Shown: positions 45,015 to 56,320, counted from the stretch's first letter. The stretch is DNA of 64,000 bases from Chrysemys picta bellii (GCF_011386835.1 NC_088809.1:24435067-24499066); one strand, 5' to 3'. Notes: generated by a model from the sequence alone, not told the origin. Numbers and translations are program-made.

Positions 45015-46585
45015 GAATCACAGAATCTTCAAAATGTCGGGCTGGAAGGGACCTCGAGAGGTCACCAAGTCCAGCCCCCTGAGCTGAGGCAGGACCAAGT
45101 AAACCTAGACCCAGAGGTGAAAGTGGGCCGGTACAGCCCATACACAGCCGACGTTAATGCGCTGCCCCTTTTGCCCCCCCAGGGCTGCCAATGGGGCAGC
45201 TGCCCTGGGGCCCGGTGATTTAAAAGGGCCCGTGGCTCTGGGCTGCCTCCGCCATTACTGCAGCAGCGGCTGGAGTCCTGGGCCCTTTAAATCGCCACCG
45301 GAGCCCCGGCAACCACAAGCTGGGCAGCATGGAAGGGCTGGCGGGGGGAGGCTGACCCCCAGCCCTGTCCCTTCCACCAGCCCTGCCCCTTCCACCAGCA
45401 GCCCTGTCCCTTCCACCAGCCCTGTCCCTTCCACCAGCCCTGTCCCTTCCACCCCCAGCCCTGCCCCTTCCACCAGCAGCCCTGCCCCTTCCACCAGCAG
45501 CCCTGTCCCTTCCACCCCCAGCCCTGCCCCTTCCACCCCCAGCCCTGTCCCTTCCACCAGCAGCCCTGTCCCTTCCAGAGGCCCAGAGCTGGGCCCCCGT
45601 ACCGGTAAGTCTTTTCTGTGACTTTCACCCCTACCTAGACCAGCCCTGACAGGTGTTTGTCCAGCCTGGTCTTAAAAACCTTCAGTGCTGGGGATTCCAC
45701 AACCTCCCTTGGAAGCCGGTTCCACAGCTTAACTACCCTGAGAGTTAGAAAGTTTTCCTTCTTAGTAAAGCTGTAGTAAACCCAGTAATTTCTGTCCTAC
45801 CTTCAGTGGATATGGAGGACAATTGATCACCGTCCTCTTTATAACAGCCCTTCACATATTTGAAGACTGGTATCAGGTTCCCACCTCAGTCTGCTTTTCT
45901 CAAGACTAAAAATGCCCAGTTTTTTAACCTTTCCTCATTGCTCAGGTTTTCTAACCCTTTTATCATTTTTGTTGCTCTCCTCTGGACTCTCCAATTTGTT
46001 CACATCTTTCTTGCGTGTGGTACCCAGAACTGAACACAATGCTCCAGCTGAGACCTAACCAGTGCCAAGCAGAGAGGGATAATTACCTCCTGTGTCTTAC
46101 GTACGACGCTCCTGTTAACACCCCCTAGAATGATATTAGCCTTTTTTCCCCCAATAGCATCACATTGTTGGCTCATATTCAATTTGCGATCCACTAGAAC
46201 CCCCAGATCCTTTTCAGCAGAACTACCACCTAGCCAGTTATTTCCCCATTTTATAATTGTGCATTTGATTGATCCTTCCTAAGGATTTGCACTTGTCTTT
46301 ACTGAATTAAATCTTGTTGATTTCAGACCAGTTCTCCAGTATGTCAAGATCATTTTGAATTCTGATCCTCTCCTCCAAAGCATTTGCAACCCCTCCCAGC
46401 TTGGTGTCATCCACAAATTTTGTAAGCCTACTCTCCATTCTGTTATCCAAGTTATGAAAGAAAATGTTGAATAGTACCGGACAGACCCCTGTGGGACCCC
46501 ACTAGATATGTCCCCCCAGTTTGACAATGAACCATTGATAACTACTCTTTGAGTATGGTCTTTCAGCCACTTGTGCACCCACCTT
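45015..46585 (-). mobile_element. Old CR1 LINE copy split by a hAT element
   Basis: The CR1 terminus region at 45015-45111 and the RT region at 45634-46585 are on the - strand. Recognisable pieces are KLNMSQQCDAIGGKKANIILGGVNRSVV near 46100 and the VINGSLSNWGDISSGVPQGSV stretch near 46500. Frameshifted throughout. Confidence 0.87.
45112..45633. mobile_element. hAT element holding a CCTTCCACCAG minisatellite
   Basis: CAGAGGTGAAAGT and ACTTTCACCCCTA are terminal inverted repeats with mismatches. CCTAGACC flanks exactly at 45104-45111 and 45634-45641. The interior 45360-45575 is an array of 'agccctgtcccttccacc' units of 18-21 bases. Confidence 0.9.
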
Positions 46586-46589
46586 CTAG

Positions 46590-47730
46590 TAATACTGTAC
46601 CTTGGGCTGGTTACTGGGGAGTTTAACATATGACTATATTGGGTTATCTCAATGGGGCTGTCTGGGAAACAGGCAGGAAGAAACAGCCATCTCTCCGCAA
46701 ACAGTGAAGAGTTAAGAGACAATGCCAAGATCAACACTTTGGTTTAAAAAGGCCATTTTGTCAAGGGAAGAACTACAGATGTCCAAACTCAGGTCTGCAG
46801 GGCAGCCACAGCCGATACAGAGGCTGGTCTAGTGGGAGAGTTGCCAAATTGCTCCCCAGGAGAGAGAAAGGCAAGAGATGCTCCAGAGAAGGGTCAGAGG
46901 TGCGGCTAGCCCCGTAACCAGATGCGGAGTTCAGCTACAGAGCTAGGCTGTCTGTCTGCCTACATAGCTTGGGGCAGTGAGTTTCCAGCCGGGGTTGACT
47001 GACTCAGGCTCAGGACTCATGCTAAAAACTGCTGTGCAGGCGGTGCGTTGAGAATGCAGCTCAGGCTGAAACACAGGCTCTGAAGACTAAGAAGGAGGGT
47101 GGGCTTCAGAGCCAGAGCTCCAGCCTCAGCCGCAACTTCAAAGCGCTGTCTGCACGGCTATTTTTAGGGTGCTTGCATGAGCCCTGCTAGCCCATGTCTG
47201 TTGGCCCGGGTTGGGAGGCTTGTGCAGACGAGCCCCCAAGGCTCCTTAGCGCCCGGGGTGACATCCTGGCTCCATTGACCTCAGTGGGAGTTTGCCCCTG
47301 GGCTTCTGAGCCTTTGGCTAATGAAGCTAAAATACTACAGGGAGCGCTGATGGGGAACCTGGGACTGTGTGGTGGGGTTCAAAGAGCAGGGGAGCTGGAT
47401 GGACCTGGATCGCAGGAACAGTGCGAAACTGAGGAGAAACAAATTGTTATCACTGTTTAACAGGCAGCTAGGAGGCCTCCCAGCTCTCCTGGCACCCATC
47501 CTTCAGAGATACTGCTACCTCATCCATATGGCAACTATTGTCTGGCTCTGCATTATCCCTATGGCAACAAATCTGGGGCTCTGGCATTACCATAACAACC
47601 ATGGCCATGGTAACTGCTGGGGGCCTGGCTTGTGCCTTGCAGGGTGGGCCTGATGTCACAGTGTGTGCTCAGTGTGAACTCAGCACTGGGGGCTTCCAGT
47701 GCTGGAAGGAGCTGGAGGGCAGGAGGCCTC
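46590..47730. other. No coding exon seen; TMEM270 upstream region
   Basis: 46990-47220 looks like a worn 'gtctacact'-type MITE (the text around 'gctgtctgcacggctattt'). The 170 bases before the proposed TMEM270 start show no TATA box. Confidence 0.35.
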
Positions 47731-47751
47731 ACTATGGGCACACAAAGGGCC

Positions 47752-49529
47752 ATGGCTGGCCTCACTGACGTCTTGATGGACCTGGTGAGAACTGTCACCC
47801 TGGTGGCTGACCAGAGAGGCTGGGAAAGAAACCAACTCAGACCCAAGGAAAACCTGACCCTGGATCTCTGGGCACATTTCTCCAGTGCACCCATCCATCC
47901 TCAGACCTACTGCATTGGCCCCAGGGCACTGGGTGCACTGTGGGGGGGGGGGGGGGGGCATTTCTTCCCCGGTCCTGGAGCAGTGGGTGCTCCCTGGGGG
48001 GTGGGGCCATTTCTCCCTCGGTCCCGGGGCAGTGGTGCCCCTTGGGGGCACGGCCGTCTCTCCCTTGGTCCCGGGGCAATGGGTGCCCCCTGGGGCGGGG
48101 TCACCTCTCCTTAGTCCTGGGACAGTGGTGCCCCCTGAGGCCTGGGCCATGTCTCCCTTCGGTCCCGGGGCAGTGCTGCCCCCTGGGGATGGAGCCATGT
48201 CTCCCCTGGGTTCTGGGCCAGCGTGTGCTCCCTGCTGGCGCTATGCTCCTCACTCTCACTTTTCCCCACAGCCTTATGTGAATCATGTTTGTTTCTACAA
48301 ATGGCTGCTCTGGAAGCTCGTCCCTTCCAGTCGCTGGGCTGCCAGGCTGCCCGAGGTGGCTGAGATGCATGTTGCCTGTTCTGAGCCACAGAATGCCCCA
48401 GACCAGGCCTCTGAGCAGGAGCCAGAGGCCTCTTTGCCCTCGAGGCACAAGGCTGTTGTGCGAGGTTTACTAAACCCCTTCTGCCTTTGGCTGCTGTCTC
48501 TGCGTGAGAGTCTGCTCGGCTGGTACTTCTACCTCTGCAAGGTGCAGGAGGACGTGGTCAGCTACATCCATCTCTCGCTGGAGTTCTGCACCAGCATGTT
48601 CTTCTACTGGGCCCAGAACCTGCTGGTGGGCTGCATGCTGCTGCTGCTGCTCGTATGGAAGGCTTCCCAGAGAGTCCAGCAGTGTGTCCAGACGCAGCTG
48701 CAGTGGAGCTGGGTGAGAAGTGGGGGGAGAGGGCTGCCAGGACAGGGTGTCCCACTCACAGGGGAATCCCCAATCTGGGGTCTCTGCCACACCCCTGGCA
48801 TTGGAAGACATGGTGCGAGCGCCTCCCGGCCCTGGGGCTGTGGGGAGGAGAGCGAGCTCCTGCTGGAGCCGGTGTGGGGAAGGGGGGAGAACATGACCCC
48901 CCAAAAGGGATCAAAGTTAAATTTCTGCGCACGCCCCTGGTCTGCCTGCCGTCTCCCCTCCCAGAGCCAGCCTGCCTCTGTGGCGGCCTCCGCAAAGTCT
49001 CCTTCACTGTGTGGATTGGCCCTGGCGAGCCCCACCCCTGCCCCTCGCTGGGTCCCTGCTCCCTGCCATGCCGGCCACCCGAGCAGGCCGGGTTGCTGGA
49101 GCTGTGTAGCCCGCCCTGGTGTCTCCAAGCACCGTGCTGTGCCTGTGGTGCTGGCACTGACTCTGCCGTCGGTGCTGGCCACTCATCTCCCTGCCCTGCC
49201 TTTGTCTCTGCCAGAGGGCACTCGAGAGGCAGCTTGTTACTGTGCTGCCGCTGCTGCTGACCTGCTACTGGCGCCTGGAGAGTCTGGTGGCCCCAATAGT
49301 CTGGGGCCCTGCCTACTGCATCACCTGGCTCACCGGCCTTGTGTCCTGGCTCCTGCAAGCTGCGTTTGAACATACCGTCAGTGTCGCTAGCCAGGCGGAG
49401 GAGGAGGGCGTGGAGATGGTGATGATGAAGACTGAGAGGGGAGGAAGTCCTCACGCTGCCCTTGCACCAAAGGATTCACATTTCCTTGGGAAGGAGGCCA
49501 AAGTCGAAGTTTCTTCTCATGGCCTTTAA
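47752..49529 (+). CDS. TMEM270: TMEM270 (WBSCR28), three exons
   Basis: Proposed exons are 47752-47784, 48272-48712 and 49215-49529, all in phase 0, giving 262 residues, close to the mammalian length of about 265. Sites: CTG/GTGAGA donor and CCACAG acceptor for intron 1 (487 bases); TGG/GTGAGA donor and CTGCCAG acceptor for intron 2 (502 bases). Exon 2 encodes hydrophobic segments (GLLNPFCLWLLSL; CMLLLLLVW). Exon 3 encodes VLPLLLTCYW and the family-diagnostic AYCITWLTGLVSWLLQAAFEHT. Function is unknown; it is a predicted multi-pass membrane protein. In mammals it neighbours CLDN4 and ELN in the Williams-Beuren region, which fits this context. Exon 1 is the weak point: reading on past 47784 (VRTVTLVADQR) also looks family-like, so the donor may lie further right or be non-canonical, and an in-frame ATG at 47734 is an alternative start. 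Confidence 0.85.
47920..48240. repeat. 48-bp minisatellite in TMEM270 intron 1
   Basis: 'ggtcccggggcagtgg' recurs about every 47-48 bases (near 47970, 48019, 48065, 48112, 48160), next to a G run of 18 at 47941-47958. Ends about 30 bases before exon 2. Confidence 0.88.
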
Positions 49530-49533
49530 TAAA
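49528..49533 (+). promoter_or_regulatory. PolyA signal overlapping the TMEM270 stop codon
   Basis: The stop TAA (49527-49529) shares two bases with AATAAA (49528-49533). If used, the 3' UTR would be only about 20-30 bases long. Confidence 0.6.
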
Positions 49534-49715
49534 TTCTGCTGGGAAAGCTGCTCGTCCCTCACACGTGGGGTTGGGGAGAGGGAGTGGGAACATGCAGACA
49601 GCCCGTTGTCCAACAGTGGCCAGAGCGCCCCCTCCTGGCAGAGACCCTACCTGAAGAGCTGGGGGTCTCCAGGTTGAGTGGACGTCCCCCAATGGCTGTG
49701 TAAGTGGCCCCAGAG

Positions 49716-49837
49716 TAGGATGACCAGACAGCAAGTGTGAAAAATCGGGACGGGGTGGGGGGTAATAGGAGCCTATATAAGAAAAAGACCCAAAAATCGG
49801 GACTGTCCCTATAAAATTGGGACATCTGGTCACCCTA
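49716..49837. mobile_element. hAT MITE, 122 bp, sister of the 35121 copy
   Basis: The ends TAGGATGACCAGA and TCTGGTCACCCTA pair. The flanks CCCCAGAG (49708-49715) and CCCCGGAG (49838-49845) differ at one base. Same length and interior text ('gggactgtccctataaaa') as 35121-35242. Confidence 0.92.
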
Positions 49838-49849
49838 CCCCGGAGCAAT

Positions 49850-51030
49850 GTTGATGGGGTGCGAAGGGCACAAGCAACTGTCGGCGCTTGTCCCCTCAGG
49901 GTGCCTCCAGCACAGCAGCCTGGGCCTCAGGTGGGTGGCTGGGAACAGGCACCAACTTGGGCAGCTTCTCCGGCAACTCAGCAGCTTTGCCAGCTGGGCA
50001 GGCGCCGCCTCTGCCTCGCAGGCTCTGCGTGTTTGGATGCACGGGCTGAGGTGCCTGGCCTGCACCTGTCACTGCATGGTGCCCCCAGCTTCATCCATTT
50101 TCGAACCAGAAGGGACCACGTGGTCATCCTGTGTCCAGCCTGGATAGGCCAGAGACTCCCCCCAGTGTGTCCTGCATGGAGCCTAGCAACTTCTGGCTGA
50201 GCTAGAGTGACTCCAACCCCGATTGAAAGACTCTCCGGCCTGGCAGTTGGGGAAGCGTGTGCTGCCTTGCTGCTGAAGAAGGGGGAGCAGTGCAGGCAGG
50301 CTCTTAAGGGCAGGGACGAGTTCTGGGTTTGTGCAGCACCCAGCACAGTGGGGCTGATCCTAGCTGTGCTGCCCATCACACACAGAGCACAGAGGAGGGA
50401 GCGGCCCTGGCTCGGCCCTCAGGAGAGCTCAGTTCCGTTCTTGTCTCTGCCATTGACACCCTGTGTGACCTCAGGTGAGTCACCTGACCTTCCTGTGCCC
50501 AATGGCTGGCTGGTCAGACATGAGATAAAGGGAACCAGCTGGCTGTACCCAAAGACAGCTGGGATTCCCCCGGGTCCCGCCGCTGAGGTTGGGGCAGCCC
50601 AGGACCTAGAGCATGGAGGAGAGTCAAGGGCAGGAATGGAGAAGATGCTGCCCATGCTGTCTTTGTGATGTTGGCTGGGTTTGCTGGCTTGTGCCCATGG
50701 TTCCTGCGGGGCTGTGTGCCAGGGTTCAGCCATTGCTCCCCAGGGTGAGCCATCACCAGAACATGCACCTCTTCCGCAGAGCAGTACTCGCTTTGCGCCG
50801 CTAGAGGGCAGCTTCTACCCACAGGTCACTGCCCCTTGCTTGGCAAATCCACTGCAAGCTGGAGCCTGCTCTCTACATGGGGAGAATGGACTTTGTGACA
50901 CGGCTCCTGGCACTGCCCTGGGGGCATGCATGAGGCCCCAGTGCCTCCACCAGTTGGGCCAGGCCGCAGCCTGTGCCCAGCATCCCCAAAAGGAACACAC
51001 AGAGCCCTGATACATTTGTAAGCACTATGA
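49850..51030. other. No gene seen; CR1 and MIR fragments
   Basis: 50090-50215 resembles an inverted CR1 tail ('cgaaccagaagggaccacg'). 50435-50510 is a MIR core on the + strand ('tgtgtgacctcaggtgagtc'). Other open frames lack support. Confidence 0.45.
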
Positions 51031-51178
51031 TAAAACTATAACTGGGTTCAGAAAAGAATTAGACAACTTCCTGGAGGACAGGTCCGTCAATGGCTATTAG
51101 CCAGGATGGGCAGGTTATAACCCCATGTGCTGCGTGTCCCTAAACCTCTGACTGCCAGAAGCTGGGACAGGATGACAG
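51030..51178 (+). mobile_element. Old CR1 3' fragment
   Basis: 'gaattagacaacttcctgga' followed by 'ggctattagccaggatggg' is the end of an older CR1 subfamily. The younger CR1 inserted at its right edge. Confidence 0.7.
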
Positions 51179-51179
51179 G

Positions 51180-52745
51180 ACTATTTAGAAAAGCTGGACG
51201 TGCACAAGTCCATGGGGCCGGATGCTGCATCCGAGGGTGCTAAAGGAGTTGGCGGATGTGATTGCAGAGCCGTTGGCCATTATCTTTGAAAACTCCTGGC
51301 GATCCGGGGAGGTCGCGGATGACTGGAAAAAGGCTAATATAGTGCCCATCTTTAAAAAAGGGAAGAGGGAGGATCCGGGGAACTACAGGCCAGTCAGCCT
51401 CACCTCAATCCCTGGAAAAATCATGGAGCAGGTCCTCAAAGAATCAATTCTGAAGCACTTAGAGGAGAGGAAAGTGATCAAGAATAGTCAGCATGGATTC
51501 TCCAAGGGCAAGTCATGCCTGACGAACCTAATTGCCTTCTATGAGGAGATCACTGGGTCTGTGGATGAGGGGAAAGCAGTGGATGTGTTATTCCTTGACT
51601 TTAGCAAAGCTTTTGATACGGTCTCCCACAGTATTCTTGCCACCAAGTTAAGGAAGTATGGGCTGGATGAATGGACTGTAAGGTGGATAGAAAGCTGGCT
51701 AGATCGTCGGGCTCCATGGGTAGTGATCAATGACTCCATGTCTAGTTGGCAGCCGGTTTCAAGCGGAGTGCCCCAAGGGTTGGTCCTGGGACCGGTTTTG
51801 TTTAATATCTTTATTAATGATCTGGAGGATGGTGTGGACTGCACTCTCAGCAAGTTTGCAGATGACACTAAACTAGGAGGTCTGGTAGATACACTAGAGA
51901 GTAGGGATCGGATACAGAGGGACCTAGACAAATTAGAGGATTGGGCCAAAAAAAACCTGATGAGGTTCAACAAGGACAAGTGCAGAATCCTGCACTTAGG
52001 ACGGAAGAATCCCATGCACTGCTACAGACTAGGGACCGAATGGCTAGGTAGCAGTTCTGCAGAAAAGGACCTAGTAGTCACAGTGGACGAGAAGCTGGAT
52101 ATGAGTCAACAGTGTGCTCTTGTTGCCAAGAAGGCTAACGGCATTTTGGGCTGTATAAGTAGGGGCATTGCCAGCAGATCGAGGAACGTGATCGTTCCCC
52201 TTTATTCGACATTGGTGAGGCCTCCTCTGGAGTACTGTGTCCAGTTTTGGGCCCCACACTACAAGAAGGACGTGGAAAAATTGGAAAGAGTCCAGCGGAG
52301 GGCAACAAAAATGATTAGGGGGCTGGAGCACATGACTTATGAGGAGAGGCTGAGGGAACTGGGATTGTTTAGTCTCCAGAAGAGAAGAATGAGGGGGGAT
52401 TTGATAGCAGCCTTCAACTACCTGAAGGGGGGTTCCAAAGAGGATGGAGCTCGGCTGTTCTCAGTGGTGGCAGATGACAGAACAAGGAGCAATGGTCTCA
52501 AGTTGCAGTGGGGGAGGTCCAGATTGGATATTAGGAAACACTATTTCACTAGGAGGGTGGTGAAACACTGGAATGCGTTACCTAGGGAGGTGGTGGAGTC
52601 TCCTTCCTTGGAGGTTTTTAAGGCCCGGCTTGACAAAGCCTTGGCTGGGATGATTTAGTTGGGAATTGGTCCTGCTTTGAGCAGGGGGTTGGACTAGATG
52701 ACCTCCTGAGGTCCCTTCCAACCCTGATATTCTATAATTCTATGA
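51180..52745 (+). mobile_element. CR1 LINE, 5'-truncated, with uninterrupted RT frame
   Basis: An open frame of 478 codons (51222-52658, continuing 5' to about 51183) encodes the whole reverse-transcriptase domain. The order is [28 protein letters not shown], the catalytic [12 protein letters not shown] at residues 121-132, [24 protein letters not shown] at 212-215, then the C-terminal region to LDKALAGMI. The endonuclease half of ORF2 and all of ORF1 are missing, so it cannot be autonomous. The 3' end carries the ATTCTATAATTCTATG terminus. It is the best-preserved LINE in the window, implying a recent insertion. Confidence 0.95.
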
Positions 52746-52830
52746 CTTCAGCTACGCTATCCTCATAGCTGAAGTTGCGTATCTTAGATCGACCTCCGCC
52801 CCCCCCCCCCAGTGTAGACCAGGCCTAAGA
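52745..52830. repeat. MITE fragment ending GTGTAGACCAGGCCT
   Basis: 'gttgcgtatcttagatcgac' followed by a C run and 'agtgtagaccaggcctaag' is the right end of a Harbinger-like MITE related to that at 21680. No left half is seen. Confidence 0.5.
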
Positions 52831-55440
52831 TCCTGGAAAGATTTTCAAGGAGCTGCTGAGTCTCAGATGGATATATTTTATGCGGCAAACAGGTCTAAAT
52901 AAAAATCCCCAGCAGAATTCCTGATTTCCACAGGACCCCAAAGCACTCAACCCAACAGCCGCCTTGAAATAGCCAATCATCTTCCACTCTGCATGTTTCT
53001 TTTCCAGGCCAAAATACACCCGAGTAAGCACATGCATTTGAGAAAGGCCCTGAATCTGGACTCTAACCAGAGCACCCTGATCTTTGCTATCCAACAGGTC
53101 CTGCGAGAGCAGATTTTTACATTAAAGGTCTCACATAATCCAGCATCATTACTGCCAGGAAAGGCTTTTTCAAGTTCCACAATCCCCAACTCTTCATACT
53201 CCAGCGAAGGTCCAGGTTGTCTGCTCCGCGGATTGCTGACAAAAACGTGTAATATTAACTTTACCCACCTCCCACCATTGCCTCAAGGAGGGAAAATCAT
53301 CCTTCACGGCAACCCTGGCTCCCCCAAAATGATTAGCATAGACATCTTGTAAACGGTGAGTATTAAAATGCCAATAAGGTCTTGAATAAAGGGAAGGGCT
53401 AACACAAATAAACCCACTCATGATCTGAAATCCCAGGAGTATGATACAGCTAGAAAGCAAACAATGATCAGTAAAACCATATAAATGATCCAAGTGGGCC
53501 AGAGAGGAAGAGCACTCAACCAGGCGAATGCCACCACACATCTGCCAGGTCAGAAGGCTGTAAAAGAGTTAAAAGTTGCTGAGGAAGACAGTGGATGTGG
53601 TTCTAGATTGCTTCTATCCAATCCTTCATTAACAGTACAATTAAAATTACCCCCCACCCCAAAATTAAAACATCACTTGTCAAACAATTTGACAAAAGAG
53701 CATCCAAAGTCTGGGAAAAGGATCCTGTCTTTCCTGACAGTAGGAGCACAGAGAGTAGTCAAAACAAAGAGGATATTGCTCAAAAGTCGTTTGAACTGTC
53801 GCTAAAGAGCCTGGAATAACGTCCTGCACAATCTCTGAATCAGGCTTCACCTTGTCCGCAAACAGACTGGCAACCCCGGCACTTGCAGTGGAACCATGGC
53901 TCAGAAAAACTTTCCCCTCCAATCAGCAAGCCAACCACTTTGGTTGCCTGAATGTGTGTGTGTCTTGCAGAAAGGCATTACCCACCCTTTTCTGGGGCAG
54001 GTACTCAAAAAGAGGCAGGCACTTTTAAATGTCCCTGCACCCAGTCACATACAAAATCATGTATCAGACCAGTGACAGAAACAGGAGTGGGGAACACCCA
54101 AAACCTCAACAAAACCACCAAAATTCCCAATATCCACTAATCGCAACAGTACAATTGGTCAAAGAGACGTACTTTAGTCATCAGTTTTTTCAGTCTATGC
54201 TGCCTCTGTTTGTCAGACTCAGCCACAGAGACACGTTTCAAAGTACAAAACAGATTAAGATGAGAAAACCAAGCTGCCTCCTCTACCACATCTTCCCCGC
54301 TAGGCTCACCCAGAAATCTGCCAGTCGCATCCAGGGTGAATCCCTCTTCAGGGAGTTCAGGACCCGAAGGATCTGTGAGTGCGTCATCCCCTGGCCCGTT
54401 CTCAGAGTCACTGCCATCCTTGTGGGGGGAGCCTCAGAGAGCCCAGAGGGAGGGGGCTGCTGGGACTGAGGGGGCAACACTGATGCCTGATGCCTCCAAC
54501 TAAAGAACCACGTTCAGCAGCCTTGTGCTCCCCGACTGCACCAGCCAGCACCCTCAGAATAGGGCCCCCTCCGCCTTCAACAGCCAATTTGTACTCTGGG
54601 CTTTGCCAGCAAGCCAGAATCCACAGCCAAGGCCGCAGATTCCATAGCAACAGGCCAAGGCCTCCATTCCACAGCCAGGTCAGGCCGTGAGACCACTGAG
54701 TCAGGAGTCACAGAACCAGTAATGCCATCTACCAGCATGCAAAGGGGGCACTAGCCCTCCAGAGCAGAGACATCTGGAGCCTGCTGGGCCCCAGTCTCTG
54801 CCACCCCACAAGCGCTTCGCTTACAGAAAGCCCCACATTCCCAGAGGCAGCCTCCTTGACCAAATGTGTCAGAAGCCCACAAGGAAAGCAGGCCATGCCC
54901 TCACTGGCCAAAGTCCCACTCCCCACCGTAGGCCTCAGGGAAACTTTGAGCACATTGGAAGCATTGTCTAATGTCATAAAACCTGCCCTATGAAAAGCCA
55001 TGGCTAGTGCCCTTACTACAACTTGCCAGGTCTCTGGCCAGCTGCTCGTCTGGACATTAGAGATCGTGACTTTAACAACAGATGTTGAGAAGGGCACAAC
55101 AGGGACAAAACCACGCCACATAACCATCCCCTCCACCACCACAAGCTCAAAAAGGATAAGTGTGACAAGCAACACAATATGCGCAAGGCACCTCACATTT
55201 ATAAACCCCGACTCCTTCCCCACAGCTAGAACACGCTCCTCCCCAGAGGCCGAATCTGGAGGCAAAATCCCAACCCATGGCCACAGGTTAAACCCTGCGG
55301 CTTCTGGGCAAGCCAGCACAGCCCAAATGGGGCAGACAAAAACCTGCCAAGATAAAAGAACCCCTGAAACTAAACACCCAACAACCAAAACCCAAACCTC
55401 AGTTACCCCAAAAGAGAGAAGAACAAAGCACAGCCACACA
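52831..55440 (-). mobile_element. Tx1-like (L1-clade) LINE fragment: ORF1 and 5' part of ORF2
   Basis: On the - strand, 55440-54729 contains an ORF1-like stretch (RGFVPVVPFSTSVVKVTISN and MACFPCG near the end). 53922-53680 resembles the endonuclease region (KVFLSHGSTASAGVASLF). 53541-53194 has the endonuclease-RT linker (SPSLYSRPYWHFNTHRLQDV, then RQWWEVGKV). 53094-52980 has an RVYFGLEKK motif before the RT. Many frame breaks. The subclass assignment rests on motif resemblance only. Confidence 0.62.
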
Positions 55441-55609
55441 TAGCCTCTGTCCCATGCCCCTCAGCGAGAGGGAGGTGTATCTGAGAACAGACAGACAGAT
55501 AGGAACAGAGTGGTGTGATAGCAGCACCCAGCCAAAGAACAGCTCCCAATGCCATGGGAAGTCGGAGTCCATTCCTGCTCCTCCCTACACTCCCTGTGTG
55601 AACTGAGCC

Positions 55610-55845
55610 TCTCTGGGGATGTCTGCACGGCGGCTGGGAGTGAGCCACCCCCTTATGAATAGCTGTGCAGACATTGCTGTGACGCGGTGGCTTGGGCTGG
55701 AGCTTGAACTTTGAGATTTGAGAGCCCAAGTTGCAGCCTGAGCCGCCCCACCTACCCAGCTCTTTTCAGGGCACCAACAGGAGCCTGTGGCCCCAGGCTG
55801 GGTGGCTCGCTCCCACATGCAGCATAGACGTGTCCTCTGTGCCTT
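55610..55845. repeat. 'Gtctgcacggc' MITE-like repeat
   Basis: Starts 'ggggatgtctgcacggcgg' and ends 'gcatagacgtgtcctc', an imperfect inverted pair of the GTCTACACTG type. Confidence 0.45.
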
Positions 55846-55959
55846 AGTTTCCCAGCTGTACAATGGTAATAACAGCACTGTCCAGGGAGAGCACAGGACC
55901 ATGGTGCTCAGAGGATGGGGTGAGGACCCCACCTAGGGAGAGCACAGGGCGGTGGGGCA

Positions 55960-56320
55960 TAACAATATAAGAACGGCCAGACTGGGTCAGATCAATGGTC
56001 CATCCAACCCAGTATCCTGTTTGCCGACAGCGACTGATGCCAATGACTTTAAGGCATTGGGAATTATGTTGGAACCAGATGATATTTTGGGCTGGAATTG
56101 CAAGGGAGTTATGGAGAAGTTGGAGGGGCGGTTGCAGAAGTGGAAGTGGAGTTTGCCTGGACTCTCCTTCCAAGGGCAGATGTTAGTCATTAAGAATTTA
56201 ATCGCCTCTATGCTGTGACATAAAGGGATTGTTTTGGATCTCTCTCCCCTCCTTTTAGAAAGAATTCAGAAGGTCCTTTTGGACTTTTTCGGGGATGGCC
56301 AATAGGTTCACAGGCTCAGT
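55960..56320 (+). mobile_element. Tx1-like LINE RT C-terminal fragment, + strand
   Basis: The frame at 56050-56215 reads LGWNCKGVMEKLEGRLQKWK, then LSFQGQMLVIKNLIASML, and after a stop HKGIVLDLSPLLLERIQKVL. This is typical of the region after the RT domain in Tx1/L1-like LINEs. Orientation is opposite to the piece at 52831-55440. Confidence 0.65.

Noticed and set aside
47885..49369. A single 494-codon frame across the TMEM270 locus
   Set aside because: Only its middle part (48272-48712) is an exon; the start is minisatellite and the end is intron read-through. Splice sites and the conserved C-terminus lie in another frame.
54729..55439. A 236-codon hydrophobic protein on the - strand
   Set aside because: It resembles a decayed Tx1-like LINE ORF1 and lies next to endonuclease remnants of the same element.
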